DNA of 8,421 nt from a bacterium (GCA_017477685.1 JAFUUT010000043.1:1-8421); one strand, 5' to 3'. Shown: positions 1 to 6,453, numbered from the stretch's first letter. Numbers and translations: made by a program. Notes: generated from the sequence alone by a model not told the origin.

Positions 1-1789
1 AAAGAGCTTTTAAAGCTTCCCTGCGTGTACTTTTCAAAATGTTAACCGCCAAAGTTTTTTGTTTTTTCTTTAATTGTCTGATTTGTTCACTCATAACATG
101 CAAATTGCCTGTTTTTTGAATATCTGCTTCAATTTTTCTGAGTTTCCATTTTTCCGTAACATAATCAAGTTCAACTTTGAGTCTGTCGAGGCTTTCAGAA
201 TCAACAGAAAAATCTTTCAAATTAAGAATTTTTTTAAGACTTCTTAGGCTCGACATATTTGCAAATGAAGCAAAAAATCCTGCCTTTTCCATGTTATCTG
301 TCAGAGTTTTTATTATATTATTGACACTATCTATTTCTGCTTTTTTCAACGGACGTTTGATATATTGAATTTCGCCGACAGTAATAGAATGTTCTTTAAT
401 TTCTTTGCTCAAATCGTGCCATGCTTTTTCAAGTTTGATTATATGTTCGCATTTGCTTTCTGTTTCTCTCAGGATATCAAGATGTTGTTTCATATCCTTG
501 ACATCTGAGAAGATATAATCTTCAACATCATCGTCAAGATCTGCTTTTCCTGAAATCAAATCCTGAAGTTGCAGGCTCAATTGTTTTTGATAATTGGCTC
601 TGCCTGCTCTGAGTGCCAAATACGGTGCACCAAGATCATTCAATCTCTCTGCCACAACATCTACAGCCTTATCCATACGAGAAGCGACAAGAACTGTTTT
701 TCCGTTAGCAATCAAATGTGCGACAAGGTTTACGATTGTTTGAGATTTACCCGTTCCCGGAGGACCCTGAACGGCAATGAATTTGTTATTTTCAATATTT
801 TTGATAACTTTTTCCTGAGAATCACTCAAAGACAATGGGGTAACAGGATAAAACGGTTCATCATCAGATTTGTTTGAATTCTTTTCAACAGCCTGATTAA
901 ACTCGTCATTAATTACGCTCAAAGTTGTTTCTCTATATACTCCTGAAGGTTTTTCAGCAATTTGCAAAAGCTCATGCAAAACCCCCGCAGTAACCGCAGG
1001 ACGTTTTGTCAAAATAATTGCGCTCTGATACGTTACGCAAAGTTTTTTCAAATCCCCTTCATAGCGTTGCTTTTGCTGTTGAATATCATCCTCTATAATT
1101 TCATCCAAATTTTCGCCTGTAATCTGAACATCAGACAAATCAACCTGCGGTGTTTCATCCCTTGAGACATTATCTTCATCCGCATCTTCAGAATTGTCCA
1201 TGGAAATTTCAACATCAGGAATTAAAGATTTTAAAGTAGTTAAGAATACATCCATTTTTTCTTTTGTGATAGGCAAATCAGGAACAACATCCAAAATCCC
1301 TTCCAAAAATGAATCTACTTCATCATCGTCATCACTTTTTTTCATCAAAGAAGCTAAAGCACCTGTATTTAAAGACAAAATATCTTCTTGTCTTATACAA
1401 TTTATATTGACACCGTTTCGCTCAAGCTTGCACGGTACATACAAAAGCGGTGTTAAAAACTCATTACGGCGTTTTGACCTCCCGTTACACCCGACCAAAA
1501 ACATATAACCGTATATCAAATATTTATCACGAGTATTGTTTTCGCTCTGAATCATAAGTTCGGTCAAATTTGCATTTGAACCGTCAAGTTTTAAATAGTC
1601 TAAACCCTCTGTCAGCAGAGTTTCTTTTTCTTTCAAGAAAATCCATTTGTTATCCTTATCGCCCTTAAGATTTCGGAAAGTAGAGCTTTTTACTTCTTCA
1701 CGAACACAATCGTGTAAATATTGGCTGACTTTCTTGATAAAACTATTATTAAATGCCGAATTTAGTGCTTTCGTAGCTTCTTGTAACAT
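1..1789 (-). CDS. SF1 DNA2/NAM7-type helicase, N-terminal part (runs off left edge)
   Basis: I translated the minus strand by eye from ATG at 1789 to the edge: 596 codons with no stop. The central signature is a Walker A motif GPPGTGKSQ at residues 342-350 (bases about 740-766), preceded by a Q-motif-like LSDSQEKVI (321-329) and followed by a motif Ia-like segment VLVASRMDKAVDVVAERL (366-383). This order is typical of superfamily 1 AAA_11-type (DNA2/NAM7/UPF1) helicases, which move along nucleic acid using ATP. Residues 84-124 include LIYGYMFLVG and FLTPLLYVPCKLER, resembling the domain that precedes the ATPase in large bacterial members. Residues 152-236 are an acidic linker. Residues 420-596 are charged, helical and probably coiled coil. 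No Walker B (DEAS/DEAQ-like) motif is reached, so it and any C-terminal nuclease lie beyond the edge. ATG 1789 is preferred over the in-frame ATG at 1807 because a GAGGG lies 4 nt upstream of it. Cytoplasmic; repair, RNA surveillance or defence are all possible. Confidence 0.88.
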   Translation of the reverse strand, partial: MLQEATKALNSAFNNSFIKKVSQYLHDCVREEVKSSTFRNLKGDKDNKWIFLKEKETLLTEGLDYLKLDGSNANLTELMIQSENNTRDKYLIYGYMFLVGCNGRSKRRNEFLTPLLYVPCKLERNGVNINCIRQEDILSLNTGALASLMKKSDDDDEVDSFLEGILDVVPDLPITKEKMDVFLTTLKSLIPDVEISMDNSEDADEDNVSRDETPQVDLSDVQITGENLDEIIEDDIQQQKQRYEGDLKKLCVTYQSAIILTKRPAVTAGVLHELLQIAEKPSGVYRETTLSVINDEFNQAVEKNSNKSDDEPFYPVTPLSLSDSQEKVIKNIENNKFIAVQGPPGTGKSQTIVNLVAHLIANGKTVLVASRMDKAVDVVAERLNDLGAPYLALRAGRANYQKQLSLQLQDLISGKADLDDDVEDYIFSDVKDMKQHLDILRETESKCEHIIKLEKAWHDLSKEIKEHSITVGEIQYIKRPLKKAEIDSVNNIIKTLTDNMEKAGFFASFANMSSLRSLKKILNLKDFSVDSESLDRLKVELDYVTEKWKLRKIEADIQKTGNLHVMSEQIRQLKKKQKTLAVNILKSTRREALKAL

Positions 1790-1793
1790 TGTT

Positions 1794-1802
1794 CCCTCAC
1801 CC
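1794..1802 (-). promoter_or_regulatory. Ribosome binding site that decides the helicase start
   Basis: On the minus strand GGGTGAGGG ends 4 nt before ATG 1789. It lies between two in-frame ATGs (1807 and 1789), so it can only serve the downstream one. No comparable purine tract precedes the upstream ATG. The alternative start would add MAGEGT to the protein. Confidence 0.55.
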
Positions 1803-1805
1803 GCC

Positions 1806-1851
1806 ATTCAGAGCTTACTTTGTAAAGATTCTCCGCTTCGCTCAGAATGAC
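1806..1851. repeat. Dispersed-repeat-like element in the helicase leader
   Basis: Plus-strand bases 1826-1851 read AGATTCTCCGCTTCGCTC followed by AGAATGAC. I recognise this as a close variant of a short intergenic sequence that recurs across many bacterial genomes; this is recall, not a search. Two stem options are visible. Locally, ATTCT (1828-1832) can pair with AGAAT (1844-1848). More broadly, ATTCAGAGC (1806-1814) is an 8-of-9 inverted match to GCTCAGAAT (1840-1848), enclosing a small TTAC-TTT-GTAA hairpin (1815-1825). The minus strand contains GCGAAGC (1835-1841), a sequence known to form an unusually stable DNA mini-hairpin. The element lies between the helicase promoter and its start codon, so it is transcribed as leader RNA and covers the alternative ATG. 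Only one copy is in the window, so its repeat status cannot be shown here. Confidence 0.5.
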
Positions 1852-1862
1852 TTATACAGGCG

Positions 1863-1878
1863 AAGAACCCATGTTCTT
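1863..1878 (-). other. Small hairpin at the predicted 5' end of the helicase mRNA
   Basis: AAGAAC (1863-1868) and GTTCTT (1873-1878) form a perfect 6-bp inverted repeat around CCAT. Read on the minus strand it begins at about the transcription start expected from the -10 at 1885-1890, so the helicase mRNA may start with this stem. On the plus strand it is followed by a short T run, but no plus-strand gene lies upstream that would need a terminator. Confidence 0.35.
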
Positions 1879-1884
1879 TTTTCT

Positions 1885-1912
1885 ATTCTACTCTATTTTA
1901 TGGGAAAATCAA
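1885..1912 (-). promoter_or_regulatory. Sigma70-type promoter for the helicase gene
   Basis: On the minus strand TTGATT (1912-1907), a 16-bp spacer and TAGAAT (1890-1885) match a housekeeping promoter at good spacing. The start site would be near 1878, giving a leader of about 90 nt that contains the hairpin and the repeat-like element. Predicted by eye in AT-rich sequence. Confidence 0.42.
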
Positions 1913-1920
1913 CTATTTCA

Positions 1921-1940
1921 CATCATAAATTTATATGATG
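1921..1940. repeat. 20-bp palindrome in the divergent promoter region
   Basis: CATCATA (1921-1927) and TATGATG (1934-1940) are perfect 7-bp inverted arms around AATTTA. The site lies 8 bp upstream of the helicase -35 and about 55 bp upstream of the 225-aa gene's -10. That position would suit an operator for a dimeric regulator acting on one or both divergent genes. It is too AT-rich to be a terminator and has no T tract. Function is inferred. Confidence 0.4.
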
Positions 1941-1969
1941 TTCAGATTTTTTAAATTTAGTATATCTAT

Positions 1970-2001
1970 ATGACAAATAAAAAATCATTATTTTATATAA
2001 T
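1970..2001 (+). promoter_or_regulatory. Promoter with consensus -10 directly before the 225-aa gene
   Basis: TATAAT at 1996-2001 is a perfect -10, only 6 nt before the ATG at 2008. The best -35-like match is ATGACA (1970-1975), which is 20 bp from that -10, or 18 bp from the overlapping TATATA at 1994-1999. Either choice puts the transcription start at about 2006-2009, on or next to the start codon. Confidence 0.42.
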
Positions 2002-2007
2002 GACAGA

Positions 2008-2685
2008 ATGGAAGAAGTCGCAGTAGATAAAAAATATCTTGATTATATAGACAATTTTATTGAGCAAATTACACCTTTGCTGCCAAAAGATGTAAACAAA
2101 TTGCAGCAAAGTTATCTTGTAAGCAATATAAAATATTCAACAATTTTACTGGCTTCTTCTATGGAAACAGACCCTATTTTCAAGAGTTTGGTCTTTGAAA
2201 GACAGTGTTTATTTATCAGAATAATGGGAGAATGGTCTTTTCACAAAGAAATTGACCTGTTTCGTTCAGGAATCCCTGCAAAACATTGGCGTAATGTGAT
2301 GCAAAAAATTTGGTACACCGTTTGGGAGGTTATGTATGCGTGTATTCAAAATTCTGCGCCGGATGATGTTTTGTTATCTATAATTGAACGATATGTAAAC
2401 AGAACATACAATTATGCTATAGAAGATTTGAAACAATCTAATATTATTGATGAAGCAATAGAAGAAAAAGCTAAAGAGCAATCTAATATTGAAATTATGG
2501 CGCAAGAATATCGAGAAAAAATTCAAAAACGTAAAAATAAAAAAATTATCTATTATGCTTTACTCTTTGTATTAATTAGTGTTTTAGTTTCAGTATCTGT
2601 TATATATTTTAAAATATATGGTGTTATTGGAATTTTGGTAGCAATGATAATTTATAATATCTTTATGTATGAGCGAAAACGATAA
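2008..2685 (+). CDS. Hypothetical protein with C-terminal membrane hairpin
   Basis: I do not recognise a family for this 225-aa protein. Residues 1 to about 135 look like a soluble, mostly helical domain rich in aromatic residues (for example HWRNVMQKIWYTVWEVMYAC). Residues about 140-178 are charged (EEKAKEQ, EYREKIQKRKNKK) and probably a helical stalk. Two hydrophobic segments, about 180-201 and 205-220, are separated by a short YFKIYG turn, and the chain ends in ERKR. This predicts a membrane hairpin with both the N-terminal domain and the basic tail in the cytoplasm. There is no signal peptide. ATG 2008 is the only plausible start: an in-frame TAA lies at 1978-1980 with no ATG, GTG or TTG between. 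No Shine-Dalgarno is present, and a consensus -10 sits 6 nt upstream, so the mRNA may be leaderless. The gene is divergent from the helicase and 118 bp before rpmB. It is clearly coding-like, but its function is unknown. Confidence 0.8.
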   Translation: MEEVAVDKKYLDYIDNFIEQITPLLPKDVNKLQQSYLVSNIKYSTILLASSMETDPIFKSLVFERQCLFIRIMGEWSFHKEIDLFRSGIPAKHWRNVMQKIWYTVWEVMYACIQNSAPDDVLLSIIERYVNRTYNYAIEDLKQSNIIDEAIEEKAKEQSNIEIMAQEYREKIQKRKNKKIIYYALLFVLISVLVSVSVIYFKIYGVIGILVAMIIYNIFMYERKR

Positions 2686-2731
2686 TTGCAATATAAAATT
2701 TTTTGTCTTGTAACCATTTTTAACATGTGCC

Positions 2732-2759
2732 TTGCAAAAAAGTATTTTTAAGTTATTAT
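2732..2759 (+). promoter_or_regulatory. Promoter for rpmB
   Basis: TTGCAA (2732-2737), a 16-bp spacer and TATTAT (2754-2759) form a reasonable sigma70-type promoter. Transcription would start near 2766, giving a leader of about 38 nt that carries the AAAGGA ribosome binding site 8 nt before the ATG at 2804. Confidence 0.5.
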
Positions 2760-2803
2760 GTATTTACATTGGTAAGAATACTAGCTAGAAAAGGAATAAT
2801 ATT

Positions 2804-2992
2804 ATGGCAAAACATTGTGAAATATGCGGAAAAGCTCCAATCAAAGCAGCTAAAAGAACTTTCTCAAATATACAAGTTGTTCACACACAGGAACCAAACT
2901 TGCAAACAGTTAAAGCTATTGTAAACGGTACAACAAAAAGAATTACAGTTTGTACATCTTGTATAAAAGCAGGTAAAGTTAAAAAAGCTTAA
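2804..2992 (+). CDS. rpmB: 50S ribosomal protein L28 (zinc-ribbon form)
   Basis: The 62-aa product has the usual bacterial L28 length and matches at both ends. The start is MAKHCEICGK, the centre has PNLQTVKAIVNG, and the end is VCTSCIKAGKV. The two CxxC pairs (C5/C8 and C51/C54) mark the four-cysteine, zinc-binding version; many bacteria carry a version without these cysteines. L28 is a structural protein of the large ribosomal subunit. The segment between residues 11 and 30, which in many L28 proteins carries a GNxxSH-type motif and a basic KR cluster, is diverged here and reads KAAKRTFSNIQVVHTQE. A strong AAAGGA lies 8 nt upstream of ATG 2804. The gene has its own promoter and terminator, so it is probably transcribed alone. 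A longer overlapping frame starting at 2727 is a shadow. Confidence 0.93.
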   Translation: MAKHCEICGKAPIKAAKRTFSNIQVVHTQEPNLQTVKAIVNGTTKRITVCTSCIKAGKVKKA

Positions 2993-3019
2993 TCGCTTTT
3001 TCGTAAATTATAGTATTTG

Positions 3020-3052
3020 AAAAAGAAGTCTTGTTAAAAGGCTTCCTTTTTT
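3020..3052 (+). terminator. Intrinsic terminator after rpmB
   Basis: GAAGTC (3025-3030) pairs with GGCTTC (3040-3045), including one T-G wobble, around a 9-nt loop. It is flanked by A5 upstream and TTTTTT (3047-3052) downstream, which extend the stem past a single A/C mismatch. It begins 27 nt after the rpmB stop and lies before the grpE promoter, separating the two units. Confidence 0.8.
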
Positions 3053-3093
3053 GTAAACATTAAAAAAAAATTAAATAACCTTGTTTATTCAAT

Positions 3094-3121
3094 TTGATAC
3101 TTTATAATTAAAATATATAAT
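3094..3121 (+). promoter_or_regulatory. Promoter for the grpE-dnaJ-propeller operon
   Basis: TTGATA (3094-3099), a 16-bp spacer and TATAAT (3116-3121) make a strong housekeeping-type promoter, with a start near 3128. The A9 run at 3062-3070, about 60 bp upstream of that start, could act as an UP element. I see no CIRCE inverted repeat (TTAGCACTC/GAGTGCTAA type) around it, so HrcA control is not supported by the sequence. Confidence 0.62.
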
Positions 3122-3142
3122 GTAGCAGAGAGGTTATAATTT

Positions 3143-3715
3143 ATGCCAAATAAAGATTCTAATCCTTTTTCAAATGAGGAAATAGTAAAAGAAGAAACAA
3201 ATTCAGAACCTGAAAAACAGGAAGCTCAAGAGAATAATGAAGAAACAGACGGCGCAGAGAATAGTGCAGATAGCGAACTTCAAAAGAAGTTTGATGCATT
3301 AAGCCAGCAATATGTCAGATTGGCTGCCGATTTTGATAATTTCAGAAAACGTCAGGAACAAGAAAGAGAAAATCTTTTAAAATTTGGTACTGAAAATGCT
3401 TTGACTAAGTTAATTGAGGTTCTTGATAATTTTGAACGTGCAAACAAAGCACTTGAAAATGTTGATGATTGCGCAAAAGTTAAAGAAAGTTTTGATTTAA
3501 TACAAAAACAAGTTTTTGAAACATTATCTTCATTAGGTTTGGAAGAAATAAAAGCTATTGGTGAAGAATTTGACCCTAATTTCCATGAGGCAGTTATGCA
3601 GACCCCAACATCCGAACACCCTGAACACACAGTTATTGCTGAACTTAGAAAGGGTTACAAAATGGGTGACAAAGTATTAAGACCAACAATGGTAAATGTT
3701 GCTGCCGCAGAGTAG
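3143..3715 (+). CDS. grpE: GrpE, nucleotide-exchange factor of DnaK
   Basis: GrpE drives ADP release from DnaK and so resets the chaperone cycle in the cytoplasm. The 190-aa length is close to the E. coli protein (197). Residues 1-45 are an acidic, disordered Glu/Asn-rich tail. Residues about 46-110 form the long dimerisation helix (QQYVRLAADFDNFRKRQEQE), with the family-typical DFDNFRKR. The C-terminal beta domain carries the GrpE signature: FDPNFHEAVM followed by GYKMGDKVLRPTMVNVA. Start ATG 3143 has AGAGG 9 nt upstream. It is the first gene of an apparent operon, with dnaJ 38 nt downstream and no terminator between. dnaK, often next to grpE, is not adjacent here. Nothing looks truncated or altered. 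Confidence 0.96.
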   Translation: MPNKDSNPFSNEEIVKEETNSEPEKQEAQENNEETDGAENSADSELQKKFDALSQQYVRLAADFDNFRKRQEQERENLLKFGTENALTKLIEVLDNFERANKALENVDDCAKVKESFDLIQKQVFETLSSLGLEEIKAIGEEFDPNFHEAVMQTPTSEHPEHTVIAELRKGYKMGDKVLRPTMVNVAAAE

Positions 3716-3753
3716 TTGTAGTATAAATAGTAGTAGGAAAGTATTGAAAGATA

Positions 3754-4884
3754 ATGGCAGATTTTTATGAAATATTAGGGGTATCAAAAGATGCTTCAAA
3801 AGACGAAATAAAATCAGCGTTTCGCAAAAAAGCGAGAGAACTTCATCCTGATGTAAATAAAGCTCCGGATGCAGAAGAAAGATTTAAAGAACTCGGTAAA
3901 GCATATGAAACTTTATCAGATGATAACAAACGTGCAACATATGACAGGTACGGCGAAGACGGTTTAAAAAATGCGGGATTTGATACGGGCGGTCCTTTTG
4001 CAGGTGGTTTTGGTGATTTGAATGATATTTTCGAATCCTTTTTTGGAGGATTTGGAGGTTTTGGTTTTGGCGGCGGGGTTGACCCGAATGCTCCGCAGCG
4101 CGGTGATGATTTACGCTATGATATAAAAATTTCTTTTGAAGAAGCTGTAACAGGTATAAATAAAGAAATAAAATTTGAACATACGGAACAATGCCCTGAT
4201 TGTAAAGGTACCGGTGCTAAAAAGGGTACATCTAAAAAAACTTGTCCGCATTGTCACGGTTCAGGACAGATTAAGAATGTTACCAGAACACCGCTCGGTA
4301 ATTTTGCTCAAATAACAACCTGTCCTCACTGCCACGGCAGCGGTCAGGTTATAGAAAACCCTTGTGACACTTGCCAAGGCAGCGGTTTTGTAAGTAAAGA
4401 AAGAAAAATCGAAATAAAAATCCCTGCAGGTGTTGATAACATGTCAAAAATGCGTGTTGCAGGAGAAGGTGACTGCGGTATAAACGGCGGCCCGAGCGGT
4501 GATTTGTTTGTTGTAATTTATGTGGAGAGTTCAAAATATTTTAAACGTGATGGAATTAATGTATTTTCCGAATTGGAAATTTCTCCGGCTCAAGCTGTTA
4601 TGGGCGATAGTATTGTAATAAAAACTGTCGATGGCGAGAAAGAAATTCAAATTCCGTCAGGTGCTCAGCACGATAGTATAATTAAAGTAAAAGGTGCGGG
4701 TATTCCTGTGATTTCCAGACCTTCACAAAGAGGGGATCATATAGTAATATTAAAAATAAAAATACCAAAACATCTTAATGAAGAAGAAAAAGAGTTATAC
4801 CAAAAACTGTATGAATTACAGACCGGTAAAAAAGCTCAAGAACAAAAATCTATTATGTCAAAAGTAAAAGGAGTTTTTAAATAA
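3754..4884 (+). CDS. dnaJ: Chaperone protein DnaJ (type I, full length)
   Basis: DnaJ delivers unfolded clients to DnaK and stimulates its ATPase. All four parts of a class A J-protein are present in 376 aa. The J domain (1-70) carries the essential HPD at 31-33 and the usual DRYGEDGLK end. A Gly/Phe-rich linker (about 75-112) has FGGFGGFGFGGG. The zinc domain has four CxxCxGxG repeats starting at C147, C164, C190 and C204. The rest is the client-binding C-terminal domain with a GDLFV...FKRDG segment and a dimerisation tail. The eight zinc cysteines are intact. The start is clear from MADFYEILGVSKDA. The ribosome binding site is weak: GAAAG lies 4-5 nt upstream of the ATG, and an AGGAAAG lies further away. 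The gene is 38 nt downstream of grpE and 1 nt upstream of the propeller gene. Confidence 0.97.
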   Translation: MADFYEILGVSKDASKDEIKSAFRKKARELHPDVNKAPDAEERFKELGKAYETLSDDNKRATYDRYGEDGLKNAGFDTGGPFAGGFGDLNDIFESFFGGFGGFGFGGGVDPNAPQRGDDLRYDIKISFEEAVTGINKEIKFEHTEQCPDCKGTGAKKGTSKKTCPHCHGSGQIKNVTRTPLGNFAQITTCPHCHGSGQVIENPCDTCQGSGFVSKERKIEIKIPAGVDNMSKMRVAGEGDCGINGGPSGDLFVVIYVESSKYFKRDGINVFSELEISPAQAVMGDSIVIKTVDGEKEIQIPSGAQHDSIIKVKGAGIPVISRPSQRGDHIVILKIKIPKHLNEEEKELYQKLYELQTGKKAQEQKSIMSKVKGVFK

Positions 4885-4885
4885 T

Positions 4886-6301
4886 ATGAAAAAATTATTA
4901 CAGGCTTTGTTTATGTGTTTGTTGACTTGCTGTCCGGCATTATCTGTCGAAGTTCCGAAAGATATTCAGGATTTTGTAAATGAGTCTTTTCCGCAAACAG
5001 ATTTCAGGTTTGACGGTGCGGTAATACTTCCTGATAATACAATGTATTTGCCTGTATTTCCTTCGAAAGAAGAAGATGTTTCAAATATAGAAATCAAAAG
5101 TACATATCCAAAAGGACAAACTCTAAAGCAAAAACCTGATATGGTAATTTTTAATAACAGATTTTCTTTGTTAAAAGTAATAAACACAAATGGGAAAAAG
5201 ACAGTATTAAATATGGTAAATCCGCCTGATGAACTTCAATCAGGCCTTTTGCCTCAAGATATTATGCTTCCGAAAGGGCTGGTTTTCCCTGAAAGTTTGA
5301 AAGGTATTATTGGTGATATTGATGTCGGTATGACTGAAGAAACCGGACTTCGTATTACCAATCCAAAAAACAGAAAAGACGGAAATACTGTTCCCGTGGA
5401 TCAGTTGAAAAATAAAAACTTTTATATAGCATCCGGCATAGGCAGAAATATTCAGGTCGTTGAATCGGATTCTAAGATAGCTGATTTTGCTCTTGAGCAA
5501 GATAATATTATCAATGATATGAAGGGTTACAATGGCAAATTTATGCTTGTGACTTATTTCGGGTCTTCAATTATGAATGTTATCTCTCTTATGGACGAAA
5601 AAGTTATTAAAAAGGTAAATTTTGAAACAAATCCGGAGCAAATACTTATTGATAGTGATAATAAAGTTGCTTATATTTCATCAGGTTCTGATTCAAGTAT
5701 TTATGTTTTCAGTCTTGAGACAATGACTTTAAAAAGAAAACTGAAAATAAACGGTTTATGTGAAAAATTATCTTTGAGCGCAGACGGAACAAAGATTTTT
5801 TATGTAGACAGAAATAAAAACGATATATGGGCGATAGAACTTGATAATAATTACAAATTGAAAAATATAGGTATGTTTCCTAATATTTCCGAAATCGCAT
5901 ATGTAAACGGCAAAATTTATGTTATCAGTCGTACGCAAAACAGGCTTGCAATAGTTGATTATGAAACATTAGAACTTGTTAAAGAACTCGAAGTTTGCGA
6001 AAAGCCTATTGATTTGTATGTTCAGGGAAATGAGTTATATATTCTTGGCGCGCAGGATAATATAATGGAAGTTCTTGATACAAATGATGATGTAATAACG
6101 GATAAATTGTATTTGAATACAAATTCTTTTGCGACAAATATTACCCCTATAGAGGGTACTTCAATGATAATGGTTACAAACGCTCGTCCGGGCATGTATT
6201 CTGTTGTTGATACGGAGTACAAAGATATTATCAAAACAAGTCCTCTTAATGTTCCGGTCAGATCTATTGTAGTTTTAGATAAGGTGAAAACAATTAAATA
6301 A
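4886..6301 (+). CDS. Exported YVTN/WD40-like beta-propeller protein
   Basis: This 471-aa protein begins with a signal peptide: MKK, a hydrophobic core, and a likely type I cleavage site after ALS at residue 20. The nearby LLTC is a poor lipobox (Thr before Cys), so a lipoprotein is less likely. Residues 21 to about 170 form an N-terminal region I cannot assign. From about 175 to the end, short blade-like units recur, each roughly 40 residues with a K/N-x-x-Y-I-S/V core and a following x-I-x-V-x-D/E-x-x-T strand. Examples are KVAYISSGSDSSIYVFSLET, KIYVISRTQNRLAIVDYET and ELYILGAQDNIMEVLDT. I count about six or seven, as in a seven-bladed propeller of the YVTN/quinoprotein-like fold. Such proteins usually bind partners or cell-surface material. 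No catalytic residues are recognised. The ATG is 1 nt after the dnaJ stop, with AAAAGGAG 12 nt upstream inside dnaJ, so co-transcription and possibly coupled translation are likely. The fold is fairly confident; the role is unknown. Confidence 0.78.
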   Translation: MKKLLQALFMCLLTCCPALSVEVPKDIQDFVNESFPQTDFRFDGAVILPDNTMYLPVFPSKEEDVSNIEIKSTYPKGQTLKQKPDMVIFNNRFSLLKVINTNGKKTVLNMVNPPDELQSGLLPQDIMLPKGLVFPESLKGIIGDIDVGMTEETGLRITNPKNRKDGNTVPVDQLKNKNFYIASGIGRNIQVVESDSKIADFALEQDNIINDMKGYNGKFMLVTYFGSSIMNVISLMDEKVIKKVNFETNPEQILIDSDNKVAYISSGSDSSIYVFSLETMTLKRKLKINGLCEKLSLSADGTKIFYVDRNKNDIWAIELDNNYKLKNIGMFPNISEIAYVNGKIYVISRTQNRLAIVDYETLELVKELEVCEKPIDLYVQGNELYILGAQDNIMEVLDTNDDVITDKLYLNTNSFATNITPIEGTSMIMVTNARPGMYSVVDTEYKDIIKTSPLNVPVRSIVVLDKVKTIK

Positions 6302-6453
6302 CAGGCAAATTATTATAATTTTGTTTTCACGGTAAATATTCTATTTTAAAACTTGTATGTAAATTATTATTAAGGGCATTTATATAAAAAGCAATATTTT
6401 TTCCTAAAAATTTTTTAAATATATACGGGGAAAATTATATTTAGGAGAAAAAT

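Noticed and set aside
177..1508. Several plus-strand open frames of 63-104 codons
   Set aside because: They lie opposite the continuous 596-codon helicase frame, lack ribosome binding sites and have no recognisable domains; they are shadows.
1805..1807. Upstream in-frame ATG as the helicase start
   Set aside because: It has no purine-rich site before it, whereas GAGGG lies 4 nt before ATG 1789; kept as an alternative only.
2727..2924. 65-codon frame overlapping rpmB
   Set aside because: It overlaps L28 in another frame, begins within the predicted rpmB promoter, and shows no domain.
6307..6321. AAATTAT-T-ATAATTT palindrome after the propeller gene as a terminator
   Set aside because: It is made only of A and T with no GC stem and only a short broken T run after it; too weak to call. 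No convincing terminator was seen for this operon.
6417..6442. AAATATA/TATATTT inverted repeat just before the ribosome binding site of the 468-aa gene
   Set aside because: A 7-bp A/T-only match is expected by chance in this composition.
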